DNA from: Candidatus Binatia bacterium
GTDB taxonomy: Bacteria; Desulfobacterota; Binatia; UBA12015
Direction: 5' to 3'
DNA length: 64,000 nucleotides
NCBI GenBank assembly: GCA_029243485.1
Contig: JAQWRY010000010.1
Coordinates: 1-64,000, forward strand
Of the stretch, positions 62,192 through 64,000 are shown piece by piece; within the stretch, counting starts at the first letter, position 1, and every line of letters begins with the position of its first letter. The notes beneath the pieces were generated by a model. That model was not told where the DNA came from. It did no database searches and saw only the letters and a list, made by a program, of their open reading frames with translations. The position numbers and the translations under genes are program-made.

Positions 62192-62277
62192 CCCGAGATG
62201 GGTCGGCATCGTCGATGAAGAAAAGCGAGGCCTATGCGGGTCTTCTCCTCGCCTGATGTGCGCTTTGATGGGGCAGT

Positions 62278-63498
62278 TCAGCCGACGTCTGGTGGGCAGT
62301 CGGCTCTGAGGTCCGCCGTTGCTCGAAAAGTTCTCCGGACGAGCTTCGCATCGCCTATGTGACTGCGAGCCCACTGAATTCTCTCTGCCCGTTGCCGGCG
62401 CGCGTGCGCATCGAACGTTGCAGGATCGATGCGAACGCCGAACGTATCACTTTTCTCGGGCTCTTCGAGCACGCGCTGTAGCACCAGCGATCCGAGCTCC
62501 GGGCGGAAGTGCGCGGACTCGAAGTACCAGTCGGACGGTCGGTGTTTCCAGATGGGCTCTGTCGTAAACGGACCGTAGCCCGAGAAGTCCCAGAGCTGCA
62601 CACGGCTTCGCTCGTTCTCCGGCAGACCCGCCGCGATGCGCGCGACGACGTCGACGACGTCACGTCGCCATTGTTGGTAGGCCGGGAAGAGACCCGCCGC
62701 ACGGATCGCTTCGATTTGCGTCGCGTGGACTGGCGGAAAGAAGAGGATCATCTCGACGCCGGCCGCGACGGCGCGCTGGAGAACGGCACCGAGTCGTTCG
62801 GTATGGGCGGGGTCGTACGCGAAGCAGACGTAGTGCTTTGCTGCGTACGACAACAGGCTCGTCGCGAAGCGATTCCAGGCGGGTCCGCTCGACTGCTCGA
62901 AGAACTCCGCTGCCTCGGAGACCGCGGGCCCTTGCCCGGTTCGGCTCGCTCGTACGGTACGGATCGAGTCCTGAAGCGTCAGCCCGGAGGCGAGCCGACC
63001 CAGCTGGACGGCCCAGGGGGAGCGGCCGGCGAACAGCGAGTCGTCGAAATCACCGCCCGCCTCGCGACCGCCGCGGAAGGCGACGAAATCGAGCCCGATG
63101 AGGGCGATCTCGAGGTCCTGCTGCTCCTGCGCGAAGTCGAGGACGGTCGCGATTTCGTCGAGGTTCGTTCCGGCGAGCGCGGCGTTCTTGATGCCGCGTT
63201 CGGTGAGGAGCGGATCTTTCGGGGCGAAGCCGAACCGCTCCCGGGACGTGCCGAGGATCACGCCCCGGTAGTCCTGATGCCCGAGTTGGAGCGAGAGCGC
63301 CGCGCGGCCGCCGTAAGGCGCATCCGGGATCTTCCGGTCCGTCCAGCCGTCGATCTCGGCCCAGCCGACCGTATCGTGGGGATCGACCAGGGCGTTCACG
63401 AGGACGACGACGAGCAGCGCGGCGAGGCAGGACGAGGCCGCAATCGTGAAGAACCGCCGGCCGCTCAGCCGCGGCGTTCGGGTGTCGTCGGGGCGCAC
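62278..63498 (-). CDS. Membrane-anchored SGNH-like protein paired with an MBOAT acyltransferase
   Basis: 406 aa from GTG 63498; the frame is open to 63594, but this start directly precedes the membrane helix (FFTIAASSCLAALLVVVLVN). GVILGTSRERFGF looks like a GDSL-type Ser block, and SDWYFESAHFRPELGSLVLQ like the C-terminal Asp/His-type block. Proteins of this kind (AlgJ/AlgX/DltD-like) finish the transfer of acyl groups to a polymer in the periplasm. It is divergent from an MBOAT gene 94 bases away. Confidence 0.75.
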   Translation of the reverse strand: MRPDDTRTPRLSGRRFFTIAASSCLAALLVVVLVNALVDPHDTVGWAEIDGWTDRKIPDAPYGGRAALSLQLGHQDYRGVILGTSRERFGFAPKDPLLTERGIKNAALAGTNLDEIATVLDFAQEQQDLEIALIGLDFVAFRGGREAGGDFDDSLFAGRSPWAVQLGRLASGLTLQDSIRTVRASRTGQGPAVSEAAEFFEQSSGPAWNRFATSLLSYAAKHYVCFAYDPAHTERLGAVLQRAVAAGVEMILFFPPVHATQIEAIRAAGLFPAYQQWRRDVVDVVARIAAGLPENERSRVQLWDFSGYGPFTTEPIWKHRPSDWYFESAHFRPELGSLVLQRVLEEPEKSDTFGVRIDPATFDAHARRQRAERIQWARSHIGDAKLVRRTFRATADLRADCPPDVG

Positions 63499-63592
63499 CG
63501 GGCTCGTATACCCCGATTGGCAAACGCGGCCCAGAGGGAAACGTCTCGGCGGGTCCGTGGTATAGAGACGGGCCCAGCGGCACCCGAAACCC

Positions 63593-64000
63593 ATGGTCTT
63601 CAGCTCCTACGAGTTCCTGTTCGTCTTCCTCCCGATCAGCTTCGCGGGTTTTCTCGCGTTGGAGCACTACGGGTGGGGTCGCGCGGCACTCGCGTGGGTC
63701 GTCCTCGCGTCGCTGGTCTTCTACAGCTGGTGGAACCCGGTCTATCTGCCGCTTCTCGTCGGTTCGATGGCGATGAACTTCGCGCTGGCGCGTCTGCTCG
63801 CCCGGCTCAATCCGCGGACGGAGGGAGGGCGCCGGAAGCTGGTGGCCACGGCCGGCGTCGCCGCGAACCTGCTCGCGCTCGGGTACTTCAAGTATACGGG
63901 CTTGTTGGTCTCGTCGATCGAGAACATGAGCGGAGCGGAGTTCGGCTTCGCGCAAATCGAACTGCCCCTCGCCATCTCGTTCTTCACGTTCCAGCAGGTC
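63593..64000 (+). CDS. MBOAT (AlgI-type) membrane O-acyltransferase, 3' end outside window
   Basis: 136 codons from ATG 63593 to the window end, no stop yet. The N-terminus VFSSYEFLFVFLPISFAGFL and LASLVFYSWWNPVYLPLLVG, then NLLALGYFKYTGLL and LPLAISFFTFQQV, are the conserved opening of AlgI-type O-acyltransferases. These carry acyl groups across the membrane to polysaccharides. The catalytic His lies beyond the window. Confidence 0.92.
   Translation, partial: MVFSSYEFLFVFLPISFAGFLALEHYGWGRAALAWVVLASLVFYSWWNPVYLPLLVGSMAMNFALARLLARLNPRTEGGRRKLVATAGVAANLLALGYFKYTGLLVSSIENMSGAEFGFAQIELPLAISFFTFQQV

Overview
The window is high-GC DNA from a free-living Gram-negative bacterium. The content fits an uncultivated Deltaproteobacteria-like lineage such as Binatia/Binatota. 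This placement is inferred from several things: many acyl-CoA dehydrogenases, acyl-CoA synthetases and SDRs; a wax-ester synthase; and secreted proteins with cysteine-rich helical modules or a C-terminus ending in FKAK. A marker-gene phylogeny would settle it. I see no rRNA, tRNA or CRISPR array.

Left part (1-10 kb): an eroded region. A partial IS3-type transposase abuts the tail of a luciferase-like oxidoreductase gene. A sulfatase is frameshifted. A phosphopantetheinyl transferase lacks its GSxTHC segment. A truncated second IS abuts the tail of an acyl-CoA carboxylase beta subunit. An FG-GAP repeat exoprotein carries one in-frame stop. The intact gene here is a sigma-54 activator without a sensor domain.

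Centre-left (10-28.5 kb): lipid genes (wax-ester synthase, PlsC-like acyltransferase, two acyl-CoA dehydrogenases) are interleaved with a set that in other bacteria responds to light or singlet oxygen. That set is a class I photolyase, a MerR regulator with a cobalamin-type domain, TIGR01777-SRPBCC, SDR-DUF2867, DUF378, TIGR02450, a fasciclin lipoprotein and a chalcone-isomerase-like protein. There are also broken copies of cyclopropane fatty-acid synthase, a DUF1295 protein and a second MerR regulator. The surviving MerR protein has lost two residues that hold cobalamin. Its divergent promoter region carries two CGTTCA tandem sites exactly 84 bp apart.

Middle (28.5-47.5 kb): an exported methyltransferase fusion, an outer-membrane barrel, a CbiX chelatase, a lipocalin, an aldehyde dehydrogenase, a five-heme cytochrome, a cobalamin-type radical SAM enzyme, SGNH and PhyH enzymes, a DUF3127 protein and an HdeD protein. 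Several gene remnants lie between them.

Right part (47.5-61 kb): a lipid or isoprenoid catabolism cluster with three SDRs, two acyl-CoA dehydrogenases, two acyl-CoA synthetases, an enoyl-CoA hydratase and a CYP124/125/142-like P450. A 40-46 bp repeat family, sometimes paired as a palindromic element of about 160 bp, is scattered through 43.8-59.6 kb. The window ends in a divergent SGNH/MBOAT pair for polysaccharide O-acylation.

Two features run through the whole window: a very high share of broken genes (about 18), and repeated internal deletions that keep both gene ends.
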